A stretch of 64,000 bases of DNA from Protula sp. h YS-2021 (lineage: Eukaryota > Annelida > Polychaeta > Sabellida > Serpulidae), in assembly GCA_949752745.1 (NCBI GenBank), contig OX457034.1:8020904-8084903 (forward strand). The letters run 5' to 3'. The stretch's first letter is position 1, and the number at the start of each line of letters is the position of its first letter. The translations under genes were made by a program, and so were the position numbers. Under the pieces are notes generated by a model. That model made no database searches, had not been told where the DNA came from, and saw only the letters and a program-made list of their open reading frames with translations. This document shows, one piece after another, positions 53,007-64,000 of this stretch.

Positions 53007-53902
53007 TAAGCGGATTCGTATTTAGACTTTGCCGATTTTTTATTTTTTTATTTATTTTTATTATTATTATTATTTTTTTTTTTTTTTTGCAATTCAACTG
53101 AATTCAGTTGGGATGCGGAAAAAATTATAGAAAAAAAACTGACAAAAATCAAAATTCCATTTTGCCAGAAACATATTCACATATGTTGGCATTTAAAGGT
53201 CCTGAATAATAGTTTTTAACAGATCACATGATGGCTTTTTAAATTTGAAAGTGTGCATGCTGAAGGAAAACTAGAGCCTCAGTAAGACAGGATCCCCCCG
53301 TGAAGCAGTAAAAGTAAAATAAGGTCAAGTCACGCTGCAAGGTTTCAGGTTCCTACGACAATCCCTTCTATGAGACGTCGGCCGGACAATACACCGTCTC
53401 ACGGCTAAGTTCAAGCCCGAAATTCACCATTATTGACAATTTCCTACGACGTCAATTTTTGGCCGATTTTGTCACGTTGTACGTCTTCAATATATATATT
53501 TTCACCATGCAAGGTTTCAGGTTCCTATGACATACCCTTCTATGAGAAGTCGGTCGGACGTCTCACGGCTGAGTTCAAGCAAAAAAATTCACCATTATTG
53601 ACAATTTCCCACGACGCCAATTTTTGGCCGATTTTGCCACGCTGCACATCTTCAACATATATATTTTCAACATGCAAGGTTTCAGGTTCCCATGACATAT
53701 TCTTCAATGAGAAGTCGGCCAGACAAAACTTAGTACTTTTTTCGTACGGACAGACGGACCAGCTCATAACTATATCCCTCCGTTTCATGGGGGATAATTA
53801 GAATTTTGATATTTTCCCTTATCACTTCTTCATAATTTATCCCAAAAACGTTTGCAGTCGAAACACCATCATCGGAAAGATCCGAAGGTACGAATTGGTT
53901 TA
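53007..53902. mobile_element. MITE family 2 copy split by another insertion
   Basis: 53090-53270 matches 4910-5113 of the intact element (CTGAATTCAGTTGGGAT, then CAAAATTCCATTTTGCCA, then GAAAGTGTGCATGCTGAA). The matching sequence resumes at 53801 with GAATTTTGATATTTTCCCTT and ends in TACGAATTGGTTTA. The two halves together make one element. The 530 bases between are a later insertion. Confidence 0.75.
53271..53799. mobile_element. Nested insertion with internal 186-bp tandem duplication
   Basis: Inserted inside the family 2 MITE with TA at both junctions (CTAGAGCC at the left, GATAATTAG at the right). This fits TA target duplication. Inside, a roughly 186-bp unit (GCAAGGTTTCAGGTTCCTA, then TTCACCATTATTGACAATTT, then CCAATTTTTGGCCGATTTTG) occurs twice and begins a third time. 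It has no transposase frame. Confidence 0.7.
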
Positions 53903-54869
53903 CACACAAGTTTGGCAACTAAAATGGCGATTTGCACGTAAACAAATCAACAACAGAGATTCAAGCAATGACTCAGAAACCAAAATGGCCACGTATGTGA
54001 AAAAAAAAACAGCTGATTAATCTGGAGAGTTTTGTTAACTTTTTTCTTGAACAACAAATGAGTGTTTCAAATTCATGTTACAATATTACGACATAGCTCC
54101 CCTAACAATATGATGCAAAGGACATACAACAGAAAAATGAGCACAGTAGGTTTCGGTCTATCTGCGTCAAATTTTCCATTTTACCATGCTTATCAATTTA
54201 CAGTCCGGTACGAGTACTCGTCGCCCAAATTTTGCCGTAAGTTGAAATAGACGACTGCAATCAACAGCAGGATGCACAATACGAGTTTCTAACGTTATAC
54301 ATAAAATCTATAACAGGTAACAAGGTACTTGCGACTGTGGCTACCGCAACAATTACGTACTTGCAAGAAAACTCGTTCGATCACTTCGATCCGTTTTGAC
54401 ATCTGTCAAACTGACATTTCACTGCATCAGCTGCTTCCGCCAAACAAACACACAAACCAATTCAAAGAGTGTGTGAAATTGACAGAGCTGTGGCTACATT
54501 ATGCAGCGATTGCTTAAAATGTTTCTTCGCTATGGTCTACCAACAAACAAGAAATATATCGCATTTTTGCAGCACCAAAAGTAGTCCAAATTCTGGGGCA
54601 TAGGAAATGACTAATGACCATGCACTGGTGTTCTAGTAAAAAAAGAAAGTGAAAACACATATTGGAAAAACCAACATATATATGTAGCCAGCAATTTTGA
54701 AATGATATCAATTAAGCATCAATATCCTCCTAGAATCAACAAAGTTAAACAACACAATCCTCAAAAATCACTGCAACGAATTTTGCATACGAATTAAAAA
54801 CTCCGACAACTATTCACAATCATAAAAATAGAAAAAGTGCAACTATTAAGTAACTTTACTTCAATTTTT
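53903..54869. other. Non-coding interval
   Basis: No family similarity in any frame. AT-rich. Confidence 0.4.
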
Positions 54870-57800
54870 TGAGCGAGCTTAAAAGTGTGCAAAATTTGAT
54901 GTTAAAAGTGATTTTTGATAAAGTGTAAATTAGACAATTTTAATAACTCAATAACAAAACATTTCTACATCATGGAGGTTGCAAATAAAATTTAGAGGCT
55001 GTCAATTTCGGAGAAATAGAAATTCTTAAATGAAAAGCTTACAACTTGTTATATGGTCCATCATATGGTCCGTTTTTTTCAGTGAACAATTCTCGCTCTC
55101 ATAGTGTGGTTTGAAAGATTAGTTTTTTTTCTAGCAAGAGTATATATAGCACAAAATTTTGAGATATGCCTACAAAATAAACATTCGCACTAAATTTAAA
55201 GGTAATCTGATCCAAACTGTGGGAGTACAAAGATTTGGAAAATTGTTAAACCAAGAATTATATATGTCCTCCATTTAGCCAGTTTTGTGTTGATCAACAA
55301 AAAGTAAATTTTCAATAGAGAACCACATGGGGAATAATCGTATAAAATTAGAAAGATAGCCGATCAAAATTGTGAGAGTAAAACTATTTTCAAAATTGTC
55401 TAATAAAAACTAAAAAATGGCCTTCATTTGATCAACTTCTGATGGCTCATCAAAAATAGTAGTTCTTCAATAGACGACAGGATAGAGAACAATAATGCAA
55501 AATTTGAAGGCAATCCGATCGAAATGGTGAAGGAAAAAGCCTCTGAAAAGGTCCATTTCGCCAATTCTGTGTATCGCGAAAAAATTTCAAGACAGGCCTG
55601 CAATCATTCGTACTAAATTTAAAAGGAATCCGATCCAAATTGACGAAGTAGAAGCATTTTGGAAATTAGCTACTAAACATTTCAAAATGATCTCCGTTCA
55701 AGCCAATTTTCTTCTAGATCGCTAAAAAAATCTTTCAAGACATGACATAATAGTGGATATTTATGCAAAAATTTGATGACAATCCGATCAAAATTGTAGC
55801 AGCAGACGAATAAGTGTTTTAAAAATTGCCTACCAAAAATGTCCAAATTCCCCTCCCTCCTCCTCTTAACCAATTTTTGTTGATCGTCAAAAAAAATCAA
55901 ATTTCAAGAGAACCATCTAATGAACAATCGTGCATAACTTGAAAGAAATTGTGGGAAAAGAAGCATTTGGAAAATTGGCTACCAATAAATTAAAAAATGC
56001 CCAAAATTTAGTCAATTTTTGGTGAACCGCCAAAGAAGCATGTTTGGACGAGAATATTTATGCAAAATCTGAAGAAAATCCGATCAGAATTGTGGGAGAA
56101 GCCTTTAGAAAATGAGTAATCAAAAATTTTAAATGCACCCCATTCGGCTAATTTTCGGTGAGTCACTGAAACAAATTTTTCGAGAATCATCAGAACCATC
56201 ATGCAAAATCGGAAAGGAATCTAATCAAATAGTTTCAAAATTGGCAAACAAAATATTTTAAATGCCTCCATTTGACCAATTTTTGGCGGATCACAAAAAG
56301 TAAGTTTTCAAGAGGGGCCTAACTACAGAACATTCGTGCAAAATTTGAAAGGAATCCGATCAAAAGTGTAGGACTTAAATTTTGCATATGTACATACGTA
56401 CACACATACACACAACAGATACCCCTAGCAGTCATGTGATAAAACCAGCCCGACGAAGATGGCTGGTCTAAAAAGGACCTTGTCAAAAGCTCAGCCCTAT
56501 TGAACATTTACACAGTTCGAAGGCAGTCCGATCAAAAGATCCTTCGGAAAATTGGCTACCAAAAAAATTAAAATGTCCCTCATTAGGCCAATTTTTGGCG
56601 GTTTGCAAATTTCAAGAGAGGACTGGTTATTCAAAGGTAGTACAATTTTTTAAAGGAATCCGTCCAAACCGTGGAAGTTGAAGCATTTGAAAATTGGCCA
56701 CCCAAAATTTTAAAATACCACTCATTTACTCAATTTTTGGCGGATTGTGAAAAATCTCAGATTTCACAGAAAATTGTGGGAGTAAAACCATTCCTAAAAT
56801 TGTTTTCCGAAAATAAAAACGCCCAAAGTTGGTCAATTTATAGTGGAAAAAGTAACTTAAAAACAAGAATGTCCAGGGACATTGAAACCAACCGAGCCCA
56901 ACGCAAGGAGAGTAAACCACTTCACCATCTCATTGTTGCTTGCAAAATCATACATTCAGTTGTTGTATTAATAAAATATGACTGCATCAAAGATATTTTT
57001 CGGTAAGATGGACCCCTGTCTGAATATATTACCCTACCTCACATTCCCCAACAATAAAATCGGTCAAAAACTAGTTAATTTAATCACTAGCCTGGAATAG
57101 TACTTTTTTCAAATGGAGATAACTGTGTTAATGGTCACTTGTCGTTCTATTTTATTGCAAAGACAAAATGACAGGAATTCACCAACTGTCATATTTTTAT
57201 AGATCAAATTTACTTAACAATAAAGGGAGACATAGCTTTCTCTCTTTTTATGGCTTTAAATTGTGACCCGCCACTCAAACACAACTGAATCCAAGGATCA
57301 GGCTGGATCAAACTTTACGTGAAGGGGAGGTATGATGTTTCAACCTCTGACACTTTGAGTTAAAAAATTTCAGAAAAATCAAAGCTTAACAGTTATTTTT
57401 TTTTTCGAATTTAGGGGGGGGGGAGGAGGGGGTCGCGACCGCTGAGCCTCTCCCCCTGGATCCACCACTGAGAAAGAATTTTTCTTTGCAGCGTCTCTTG
57501 TGTAATCGGCCCTTTTTGCAACACACATAACTATTGATCGACTCGAAAGGTTTAGCATACACAGGAACTACAATGCTAAAAATAGGTCATGGGAAAACGA
57601 CAGGCTTTTGTTAACACTGCATTAAGACACGCATACACAACGCGGCTTTTTCTACAAATTCAATTTGGTCAAAGGTAACTCAGTTCGTGTGTTACGGGAT
57701 GGTTGTGGTGGCGGGGGCGGGGAGCAGGAGCGGGGGAAAAGGGATGGGGGAAGGAGGGACAACAAAGAGACGTTAGATTCAAATACTGCCCCACAGATAT

Positions 57801-58286
57801 TGTAGATATATGTAAAAATATATACAAAAATATACAAATTTCTGACAATTTTCAAGGTCCCGTCATTATGGCTCTTTTCGGCCGATCGCAAAAAAGGTAA
57901 TTTTCCAGTAGAGAACCACCTAGAGTTTGTACATGTGTAATACCAAGATCTAACCAAAACTGTAGGAACAGATGCATTTTGAAAAAAAAGTTTTTAAGTC
58001 CCGTCATTTCGGCTTTTTCGGCCGATCGCAAAAAAGGAATTTTATAGTAGAATTTGTACATGTTTAATATTAAGAAGATCCAACCAGAACTGTAGGAACA
58101 GATGCATTTTGAAAAAAAGTTCTGCAAAATTTTCAAAGTCCCGTCAATTCGGCTATTTTCGGCCGATCGCGAAAAAAAGTAATTTTCCCGTAGAGGACCA
58201 CCTAGGGATTGAACGTGTGTAATTTCAAGTAATTTCAAGAAGATCCGATCAAAACGGTAGGAGGAGATGCATTTTGAAAAAAAAGG

Positions 58287-58312
58287 TTAACACACACACA
58301 CACACACACACA
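58287..58312. repeat. (CA)n microsatellite inside the Helitron-like cluster
   Basis: Thirteen CA dinucleotides at the place where other elements of the cluster carry GTACATACGTACACAC-type sequence. Confidence 0.95.
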
Positions 58313-58924
58313 CTTTTTTCAAAAGTGATTGCATAAGACCAGAGTCGGATGGTCTAAAAAAGACCGTATAGTGAACATTTGCGCAAAATGTAAGACAATC
58401 CGATCAAAATTGTGAAAAGGAATGCCTTTTGGTGGATCGTCAACAAATTCCAAGAGAAGTCTACTAAGCAAACATTCGCACAAAATTTGAAAGGGATGCG
58501 ATCAAAACTGTGGAAGAAGAAGCATTCTGAAAACTGTCTAAAAATAATTAAAAAATACCCCAAATTGGCCAATTTCTGGTGGACCCCCCCCCCCCCCCTC
58601 CCCAAAAAAAAAAGTAATTTTTCAAGAGAGGTATCCTCAGTGAACAATTTGACGAAAATCTGATAAAAACTGTTCGAGACGAAGCATTTTGAAAATTTGA
58701 AACCAAAAAATATTAAATGCCTTCGATTTGGCCAACTTTGGGCGGACAGTCAAAAAACAGTAATTGTCCAAGAGAGGCTCACCTAGATAACATTCATACG
58801 AAATTGGAAAGGAATCCAATCAAATCTGAAGGAGAAGAAGCATCAAGTAAAAGGTGTTACATACATGTACACGTACATGTAGATGACGGATGCTGCTCTA
58901 CTGATGTAACAACACCAGCCAGAT

Positions 58925-59013
58925 GAATTTTTAGACTTCGTTTTTAAATCTTTTTAAACCAGCCGACTTCGTCGGGCTGGTCTAAAAAGATTAAATTTGA
59001 AGTCTAAAAATTC
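58925..59013. repeat. 89-bp near-perfect palindrome
   Basis: GAATTTTTAGACTTC at the left is matched by GAAGTCTAAAAATTC at the right. Inside, TTTTTAAACCAGCCGAC pairs with GTCGGGCTGGTCTAAAAA. The loop is only about three bases (TTC). It contains the terminal hairpin of the Helitron-like elements, so it could be two element ends joined head to head. Confidence 0.85.
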
Positions 59014-60162
59014 GACTGCTCTAAAAACAACCTGTCCTGTTTTAAAAGAAGCACTTTAACTGCATTTATTTTATTCATTTATTTATTGCAAAATTAAACA
59101 GCACCAGTTCTAACATGATTATTTCACACCAAAACGAAGAGGTTTTATGAAATTCAACGTATTCCAAAATAAACTACTACCCAAAGAAACATATATAGCC
59201 ATCCCATACCATCACAAAATACAATCACAGGATATTGGTCTTCTCATAGAAAGCAACACAAAGGAATGTCCTTGACACTTTTACAGGCTGTGTCCAGCCA
59301 TAGGTAACACGCCGCTTTGTATCTTGTAGTTACGAAATGAAATGAGAAAATGAAATAATAAATGTAAACAACCTATTTTGCTTTCGAGATCCTACAAAAA
59401 CAAAGGAACATTACTGTCATTAACACTAAACATGAACGTAATTAATTTTTTTTCTTTTTTTTTTTTGTACGGACGTAAAGTGAACAATTGTCGCGTTAAC
59501 ATTATAAATACGCGAATGAGATGCGACAAACAACCCACAGTTTGCCTTTGCCTATTTATCCCTTGACTGTCACATCACTTTATTCAATGACAACTAATAC
59601 ATTTTACCCCTTTTCTGGTCCAGTTTTCAAAATTGATTGGTTGTTCCGCAGTGATGGTGCGATCACACACACTGGCACAACACAATGGTGCTTTTTCCCC
59701 TGGCTATTTCCCTGTCTTTGCGAACACGAAAATCCGTGAATTATTATTCACATCTCAATAAATATGGTCAGGTATTTGTGAGTATAAACCAATTCGCAAA
59801 GCCAGCACATGGATTTGAATATTTTTCATGATTACATATGCAGATGACTCCACCTGTGGATACACATGTCACTGCTGCCATACGGCAAAGGTGCAACGCG
59901 TTCTTTGACCAAAACGTCACAACGTCAACATAGTCTAAGAGACACAGTGCAAATTTGGAATGACCTGAAGTATTACAACCAGTAACGACTGACACCACTT
60001 CTACAGCAATCTGTTCAGATTTGAACAGCACGCAAGTGTTCACTCATTTGCAATCATTAATAACATTCGAATGTAAAATTAACATACCCACTTAAAATAT
60101 AAAAGGATAAATCTGACTAGATAAACTGTCGAAACGCTTTTCAAATCTAAATAACGGTGTCT
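59014..60162. other. Region downstream of the fucosyltransferase
   Basis: Non-coding in all frames. TTTATT at 59579 (AATAAA on the minus strand) is a possible poly(A) signal for the fucosyltransferase. T runs near 59448. Confidence 0.45.
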
Positions 60163-61167
60163 CTACTCTCTTTCATCCAGAGCTATCCAGTGTGGCAGGA
60201 AGTAGTCCCTCTTCGTCACCATATATTCGAGCATGGATACAGGTCGCGGCCAGTTGTCGTAGTACACCGTTGTGCCATTGGCAAACCAGGCCGCCCACCA
60301 GCCGAATGATCCCACTGACATGATCACGTGATCACACAATGACAAAATGGCCAGATCTACTGCGGCACTTCCGGAATTTGAATACACCACATTATCGCCC
60401 ATAATGTTGTCACGTGACCAAACCATGTCGTCGCTGCAGACGATAAATAAAACAGCCCGATATTTATCTTGAAACAGTTGCATAGCCCTGACGTAATACC
60501 CTTTATCAGGCGTAGTGTACCCGTACCAAGAATAATGGCCTTCCAAAATATCACCTCGCCGTACATGTATTCCTACGCGCACGACACTACTCACGTGATC
60601 TATATTTTTAACACTACCACCTTCATAACGGCTGTTTAAAGCTGTGTGAAATCGTTTCGCTGCCTCCAAAATATCACTTCTGAATCGGAACTCATTGCGA
60701 ACTTTTTGATATGCATTTTCAAAATATTTCCACGACTGAAAATAACCGTGAAGTTTGGTGCTCATCACAGGAAGAGGAAAGTGCTCAGTTTGAACGTCAT
60801 ACGCGCATGCTCTTTTACCATATTCTTCATATTGACGATACATTCCCATTGTATTTTCGAGGTTCATGCTTCGAACGGCACTGAGTTCAAACATGTCAAA
60901 AAGAGAAAAGTCGTTTTCAAGCACAGGAGTCATGTTATATCTCTGCGCAATGCCAATTAACGAGGCGTAATTAAACATCAGGTTTCCCAGGCGACGGCCA
61001 TCACCGCAAACAGAAGTGAGGTACACCTTGCGCGCAGTAAAATCAGGTGGGCGTTGGAGAGGGGGTAGGAAAAAGAGTTGAACGCTCATCACCATAATGA
61101 TAACCGTCCCAACGAGGAACAGGAAATGACGTTGTGCACGTTTCCATCGCATCTCCGTCATTGGCAA
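60163..61167 (-). CDS. Alpha-1,2-fucosyltransferase (GT11), intronless
   Basis: A 334-residue single-exon frame matching galactoside 2-alpha-L-fucosyltransferases (FUT1/FUT2 type). These transfer fucose from GDP-fucose to galactose in the Golgi. It has a short cytoplasmic tail (1-13) and a signal-anchor helix at about 14-34 (type II topology). Then come GRRLGNLMFNYASLIGIA (58-75, family motif), GIHVRRGDI (199-207, the GDP-fucose-binding arginine motif), FIVCSDDMVW (241-250) and HVIMSVGSFGWWAAWF (280-295). N-glycosylation sequons are N79-M-T and N297-G-T. Length and motif order are those of complete enzymes, with no frameshift. The start is the first ATG before the anchor; M3 or M6 could also serve. 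Invertebrates often carry many copies, so orthology to a specific vertebrate FUT is not claimed. Confidence 0.95.
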   Translation of the reverse strand: MPMTEMRWKRAQRHFLFLVGTVIIMVMSVQLFFLPPLQRPPDFTARKVYLTSVCGDGRRLGNLMFNYASLIGIAQRYNMTPVLENDFSLFDMFELSAVRSMNLENTMGMYRQYEEYGKRACAYDVQTEHFPLPVMSTKLHGYFQSWKYFENAYQKVRNEFRFRSDILEAAKRFHTALNSRYEGGSVKNIDHVSSVVRVGIHVRRGDILEGHYSWYGYTTPDKGYYVRAMQLFQDKYRAVLFIVCSDDMVWSRDNIMGDNVVYSNSGSAAVDLAILSLCDHVIMSVGSFGWWAAWFANGTTVYYDNWPRPVSMLEYMVTKRDYFLPHWIALDERE

Positions 61168-63723
61168 CGATCATACTCCCTGGTGCTTGGAGAAAAGCGC
61201 TGTGACGTCAGCAAGTCGTCTGGGGAAACTGCGAATGAAATGACTAAAAGACGTCATAATACAATCAACTAATGAGTTGTATCACACACAAAAATAAACC
61301 CGTTACAGCGTCACGGTTATAACTAAACTACAATACGAGTTTTTTTCCAATCCTGTTGTTCAAATTTCTTGCATTCCGATATGTAATTATGTCTTTTATG
61401 TCGATAAATCTAAGCAGCCAAAGCTAAATCATGGAAGCCAGAAAAACTGGCTCCGAGAATACACACTTCTGAGACAAAGACTGATTTCTCTATGTGGCTG
61501 GATGCTTTGGTGGAATTTCCACTGGTAGGTTTGCAATCAAAACGCATTTTATACCAAAACACCCAGAGTGCGATTGGGGCTTATAGTCTAAAATACTGAA
61601 AGCAAAATTACACTTCGATGTCTCGAACAAAATCCGTAAGAATTCGTGGCATTGAATGCAAACCAAACAGTAAAAACATTAAAATTGCAAGGAGTCATGG
61701 CAGAAACTTGGACGAGGGGCAACGACAGCACATACCCAGCATTACGGAAATCAAACGCTGTGGTTAACCTTCATTTTGACCATAAAACCTTCAAAGACAA
61801 TTAGTATATCTCAATGAAGGAAGTTTGAAAATATTTCAGCTTTTGTCAGAGTTAATAATATCATTATTTTCGACCTCTATGAAGCCTTCCAACTGAACAC
61901 AGTAAATGTCTGTCCATAAATATATATTTGACAGCCTAACCCTAACAGAAAACAAATTTTTCTCAATATAAAATGATTATTTGACTATGGTATGAAAATT
62001 ATTGCCATAATTTATAATGGAGTAATTTTTGTGCTAGGAAAACAGCAATAGTAATCTAAAATATATAATCTAAAAAATAGTCCTGTGCATCTCGATTCTC
62101 TCGTCTTGTCAACCAACCACAAAGGGTATTTAAGTCCGTCAGGTCACGAACTCTCCAAGAAAATTAGGTCAAATGGTTAATTTTCGGAATATTTTATACA
62201 TTAAAATAAAATAAAGCCATAAATAAAAAATTGATAATAAAGGCTCTCGGACAGCATTTCTGCAAAGTTCTGACAAGTCTGCTAATAGCTGTACACTCGC
62301 AAGATACCTAGCTGATTACCCAGTTGACCTCATCGGATTCTGAGTGTAGTTTTGTCTAGCTAGCTTCAAGAAGCGGTACGCTACAAGGTTTCCACGCACC
62401 GCTTCAAATCCTTGCTATATAACGATAAGCAAGTCAAGTGTGCTCTCTTTGAGGCACCCCTGTGGCTACTTTGTGCGAGATTCAACGACCAATAAGTCTT
62501 TATTGGTATTTACTGAAGGCCCTCAAAGCACAACGGTAATGACATATAATTTCTGTGTTACGCTTTCTTTAAAAGAAAATAAAACGGAAATAACCATAAA
62601 TCTCCCACAATAATTGACATTTGTTTGTATGCAGGGAGTATAGTTTATTACGTGAAAAAGTAACAATAATTTTTTGCAATTATCCACGGAAAAACCTTTG
62701 AATTGATATTTCAAATAGAATGCAAGAAATAAAGTTAAATATTGTCGATGTACAAAATAAATTTATACGTAATTCTACATCTATAACTATTTTGTTATAC
62801 CTTTCACAAATTAACTATGACTGTCATTGTCTTTGGTCACGTGTCATTTAAAGGCCGCAAAGTCTACAAACATTTCATAGGTGAGTACAGACTACAGAAG
62901 CTAACTTTTCTGCACTTTAATAAAAAAAATATATATACAGCTCGCTAAAAATTGTGCCTGTTTTACAAAAAGGGTATATTGGGCATGGATTTTCTGTAAA
63001 TGTTTGAATAATAGGGACTGGTATGCAGGAATCGTACCTCAGAACATATAAAGTTGACCCCTATTAGCGGAGCAATGGAGGCTTCGTAGCTCGGACAGAG
63101 AGATATACAATGTTATACAAGTCAGAGATAACTCGGAGCTAGAGTGGGGCCAATTGCTTCAGTTTAGAAAGGGTGCATCACATAAATGGCCCAATTATAA
63201 ATTATGGCGCACAATTTATGGTCAAATAACAATTTTGTCCTGAGAAAAGTATGTTTTTCTTGATACCAGGATATAGTATCCCTCATTATCGCCCACTACA
63301 CTGACTCTACAACTACAAAACTAAGTTTAGGAGTTTCGCCGAGGTCGATAATATGCGCCAGGGTAATTCTCGGTCTGCTATTTAGGAAAAAGCCTGCTAG
63401 TCCGAACTTCGGTGTCCTAGAACGTGCGCCGAATGATCCCGAGTCCCAAAAGTTGAATGGCCACCTCTATTACTTCCACTGACCCTTTCTGACCTAGGGA
63501 GATAGATAGCTCCGAGAAGCGATTCACTTCTGATAAAGAAATGTACAAGTATAAATAACGAAGAGCCGAATTGGGACTGGACTGGGTACTGTAGCAGATG
63601 GAAAGGGTCCGCTGGGACAACTCATATGTATTCGTAATCTTATCAGATGGCAGCGTGCGTATTTTACTTAAAATGAACAAATTATATCTCTAAAATTAAA
63701 TTCAATTTGAACGAGTCACTTCA
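61168..63723. other. AT-rich DNA without recognised genes
   Basis: 61597-61690 is a degenerate relative of the family 1 MITE (AATTACACTTCGATGTCTCG, CCGTAAGAATTC). 63170-63250 is an inverted relative of 6412-6492 (TTTATGGTCAAATAACAATT against TTGTTTGACCATAAAAAATT). 62305-62400 shares a dispersed phrase with 52190-52330. Frames are short and show no similarity. Confidence 0.5.
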
Positions 63724-63890
63724 ATAAGCCAAATCACACATTGACTTTTCCCGAAAAGTTTTTGCGTTTCGACTGAATTCAGTTGGGATCAGGATATAAG
63801 AAAATGAAAGAAAAAACTGACAAAATCAACAAAACTGTGCAGTCGAAACACCACCTCCACCGGAAAAACCCGAAAGTGCGAAATGACTTA
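63724..63890. mobile_element. Short MITE family 2 derivative
   Basis: The left end ATAAGCCAAATCACACATT and right end AAAGTGCGAAATGACTTA are imperfect inverted repeats. The inside keeps GAAAAGTTTTTGCGTTTCG, CTGAATTCAGTTGGGAT and CACCTCCACCGGAAAAA but lacks the middle of the intact 346-bp element. At 167 bp it is an internal-deletion form. Confidence 0.7.
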
Positions 63891-64000
63891 GTTTTGTAAG
63901 AGTATGTGTGTTTGTGTATAGCTGGGTGAGCGATAATAAAGGTTCGTAATTTTTTCAACACAGTAAAACGTCATCCTTTGATGGCTTAGTATAAAGCTGC

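Larger units (their letters stand above)
54870..59013. mobile_element. Cluster of Helitron-like non-autonomous elements with 140-160 bp core repeats
   Basis: About nineteen diverged units with the core GGAATCCGATCAAAATTGTG, AAAATTGGCTACCAAAA and CCAATTTTTGGCGGATCGC. At least two, probably three, elements end in the same order: core repeats, a CA/GT-rich microsatellite, an AAACCAG lead and a hairpin followed by TCTAA. The hairpins are at 56445-56466 and 58959-58980, with a worn one near 58341. A hairpin then CTRR-type end and internal core repeats match the architecture of HINE/pearl elements known from bivalves and insects. The assignment is an inference. Open frames here (60-128 codons) are fragments of the repeats. 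Confidence 0.6.

Noticed and set aside
57652..58238. Minus-strand ORFs with repeated FLRSAEN peptides
   Set aside because: They are translations of the tandem core repeats in the Helitron-like cluster, with frame changes between units.

Overview
The window is nuclear DNA from an animal, not a prokaryote. It holds four intron-containing or intronless metazoan genes with GT-AG introns, long AT-rich intergenic stretches, tRNA-derived SINEs, short inverted-repeat transposons and very many micro- and minisatellites. No vertebrate-specific feature is seen. The repeat content and the alpha-1,2-fucosyltransferase fit a marine invertebrate (lophotrochozoan or invertebrate deuterostome), but the phylum is an inference and stays open. 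Most long open frames in the window are tandem-repeat or microsatellite artefacts. The real genes were found by joining short exons whose reading frames and splice phases match known families.

Layout: (1) 1-6.8 kb: repeats, a decayed rhodopsin-class GPCR (minus strand, next to a long AT/GT microsatellite) and several short transposons with terminal inverted repeats. (2) 6.9-11.5 kb, plus strand: ten exons of the ribonuclease H2 subunit B gene (RNASEH2B); the first coding exon was not found. (3) 11.5-16.9 kb: intergenic region between the converging 3' ends of RNASEH2B and PAK, with two related minisatellites carrying twelve identical PBX-MEIS-type sites. (4) 16.9-34.3 kb, minus strand: a complete group I p21-activated kinase (PAK1/2/3 type) in 13 coding exons, 537 residues. 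Its introns contain an unusual set of tandem arrays. One repeats the exon 4 donor junction about 28 more times, one repeats the exon 8 acceptor junction, and the 3' part of exon 9 is duplicated with its donor. (5) 34.3-46.6 kb: upstream of PAK, with an inverted-repeat element abutting the first coding exon and an 18-unit, 52-bp array in which 17 units carry a perfect TGACGTCA cAMP-response element. (6) 46.6-51.3 kb, minus strand: a complete five-exon TMEM164 gene (302 residues) with a 33-bp minisatellite close to the last acceptor. (7) 51.3-60.1 kb: nested transposons and a 4-kb field of diverged 140-160 bp core repeats ending in hairpins, resembling non-autonomous Helitron-like (HINE/pearl) elements. 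(8) 60.2-61.2 kb, minus strand: an intronless GT11 alpha-1,2-fucosyltransferase of 334 residues. (9) 61.2-64 kb: no gene recognised.

The genes are functionally unrelated: RNA/DNA hybrid repair, cytoskeletal signalling, ether-lipid acyl transfer and glycan fucosylation. The most unusual content is the non-coding architecture: minisatellites whose repeat unit is itself a splice junction or a transcription-factor site. All splice sites and protein joins were read by hand from frame and family similarity. No alignment or transcript evidence was available.
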